The position numbers were made by a program, and so were the translations under genes. The notes under the pieces are model-generated. The model was not told the DNA's origin and searched no databases. It saw only the letters and a program-made list of their open reading frames with translations. From contig NZ_CP027942.1 of NCBI RefSeq assembly GCF_005484985.1, forward strand, positions 2,170,001-2,234,000: a DNA stretch of 64,000 nucleotides, read 5' to 3'. Of this stretch, positions 63,195 through 64,000 are shown piece by piece. Position 1 is the stretch's first letter. The number at the start of each line of letters is the position of its first letter. Source of the stretch: Agrococcus sp. SGAir0287. Lineage in GTDB: Bacteria > Actinomycetota > Actinomycetes > Actinomycetales > Microbacteriaceae.

Positions 63195-64000
63195 TCAGTC
63201 GATGAGCCGCGCGCCGGGCACGGGACCCGTGACCTTCGTCGCCGTGATGCGCGCCGCCGACAGCGCGATCTGCAGCTCGAGCGCCGCGTCGAGGTCGGCG
63301 CAGAGGAAGGCGCACGTGGGGCCGGAGCCGGACACGATGCCCGCGAGGGCGCCGTTGCGCTCGCCGAGCTCGAGCGTGCCGGCGAGCCGCGGCGCGAGGT
63401 GCAGCGCCGCGGGCTGCAGGTCGTTCGAGAGCACCTCGGCGAGCATGTGCGCGTCGCCGAGGCGCAGCGCCTGCAGCACGCGCGCATCGACCTCGGGCCT
63501 GCGCACGGCCGGCATGATGTCGGCGCGGTGGCGCAGGCGGTGCTCGTCGAGCTCGGCGTAGACGTCCGGCGTCGACAGGCCCTCGTCGCCGAACGCGAGG
63601 ACCCAGTGCAGCTGACCCTGCGCGAGGGCAGGGCTCAGCTCGTCGCCGCGCCCCGTGCCGACGGCGGTGCCGCCCTGCAGCGCGAACGGCACGTCGGCGC
63701 CGAGACGCGCCGCGAGCCGGTGCAGCTCGTCGCGGCCGAGCCGCAGTCCCCAGAGCTCGGCGCATGCGACGAGCGTCGCCGCCGCATCCGCGGATCCGCC
63801 GCCCATGCCGCCCGCGACGGGCACGTGCTTCTCGATCGACAGCGCGACGCCGCTCGTGATCTTCGCGTGCCGCGCGAGCAGCATCGCGGCGCGCACGGCG
63901 AGGTTGTCGGCGCCCGTCGACAGCCCGGAGACGTCGACGGGGCCCGTGAACGTCACCGAGAAGTCGTCGGCCTCGCGCGCCTCGACGATCTCGAGCAGGC
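63195..64000 (-). CDS. ispE: 4-diphosphocytidyl-2-C-methyl-D-erythritol kinase (5' end beyond window)
   Basis: About 268 residues are visible; the N-terminus lies past base 64000. The GHMP-kinase phosphate loop is [17 protein letters not shown], the Asp region [21 protein letters not shown], and the C-terminal [11 protein letters not shown]. It phosphorylates CDP-methyl-erythritol in the MEP isoprenoid pathway. A GTG at 63956 can open a shorter frame but cuts off conserved N-terminal sequence ([15 protein letters not shown]), so the gene continues beyond the window. Its presence shows that the organism uses the MEP pathway, relevant to the possible ispH remnant at 24083. Confidence 0.9.
   Translation of the reverse strand, partial: LLEIVEAREADDFSVTFTGPVDVSGLSTGADNLAVRAAMLLARHAKITSGVALSIEKHVPVAGGMGGGSADAAATLVACAELWGLRLGRDELHRLAARLGADVPFALQGGTAVGTGRGDELSPALAQGQLHWVLAFGDEGLSTPDVYAELDEHRLRHRADIMPAVRRPEVDARVLQALRLGDAHMLAEVLSNDLQPAALHLAPRLAGTLELGERNGALAGIVSGSGPTCAFLCADLDAALELQIALSAARITATKVTGPVPGARLID

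Overview
The window is very GC-rich (roughly 70% by eye) and almost every third codon position is G or C. Genes are packed with 1-4 nt start/stop overlaps (ATGA, GTGA, TGATG). Gene content points to an actinobacterium of the family Microbacteriaceae, perhaps Agrococcus-like: the mtrA-mtrB-lpqB module, class II FBPase GlpX, long-form HPF, an FBP-domain zinc-finger protein next to secA, DUF4245 beside xseB, and a DUF222-HNH protein. The genus is inference. Coordinates, starts and motifs were read by eye; no search was run.

Layout. (1) 1-1782: minus-strand TetR / 3-hydroxybutyrate-dehydrogenase-like / hydrolase operon. (2) 1929-4902: minus-strand surface operon with two SipW-type secreted proteins, an LPXTG protein, a fourth exported protein and an ER-type Ser/His signal peptidase. 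(3) 5059-6057: glpX. (4) 6243-22542: a large accessory carbon-catabolism island. It holds a tripartite tricarboxylate transporter with a PdxA-like dehydrogenase, a TIM-barrel isomerase, two dehydrogenases, a 30-residue membrane protein and an MFS carrier. A divergent MFS/lactonase/cyclase operon follows, then a DhaKL kinase / RpiB / TPI-like / GntR operon that resembles erythrulose (C4 sugar) catabolism, then fba. The palindrome ATCCTATAGGAT and a near-copy lie in the control regions of both halves, probably tying them to the GntR regulator. (5) 22603-24261: small membrane and acidic proteins and a possible ispH remnant. (6) 24262-30554: xseA, xseB, DUF4245 and fumC, with an opposite-strand argE-like/MFS pair wedged between xseA and xseB. 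(7) 30641-36738: S9 peptidase, TPR protein, a Tat- and LPXTG-bearing PhoX-like phosphatase, and a MetE-like protein. (8) 36833-44649: cstA with its YbdD partner, a lipoprotein, the metQNI methionine importer, prepilin peptidase and PhoH. (9) 44650-47200: palindromic repeats next to a DUF222-HNH endonuclease. (10) 47201-64000: housekeeping genes uppS, hemolysin III, a serine protease lipoprotein, FBP protein, secA, hpf, comF, lpqB-mtrB-mtrA, an MFS/ArsR divergent pair, an ABC-F ATPase, DUF3467 and partial ispE.

Most notable: the SipW/LPXTG surface operon; the shared operator over the C4-sugar island; an unannotatably short membrane protein at 7658-7750; and an 80-bp perfect direct duplication at the mtrB-lpqB junction that has produced two ATGA-coupled mini-ORFs.
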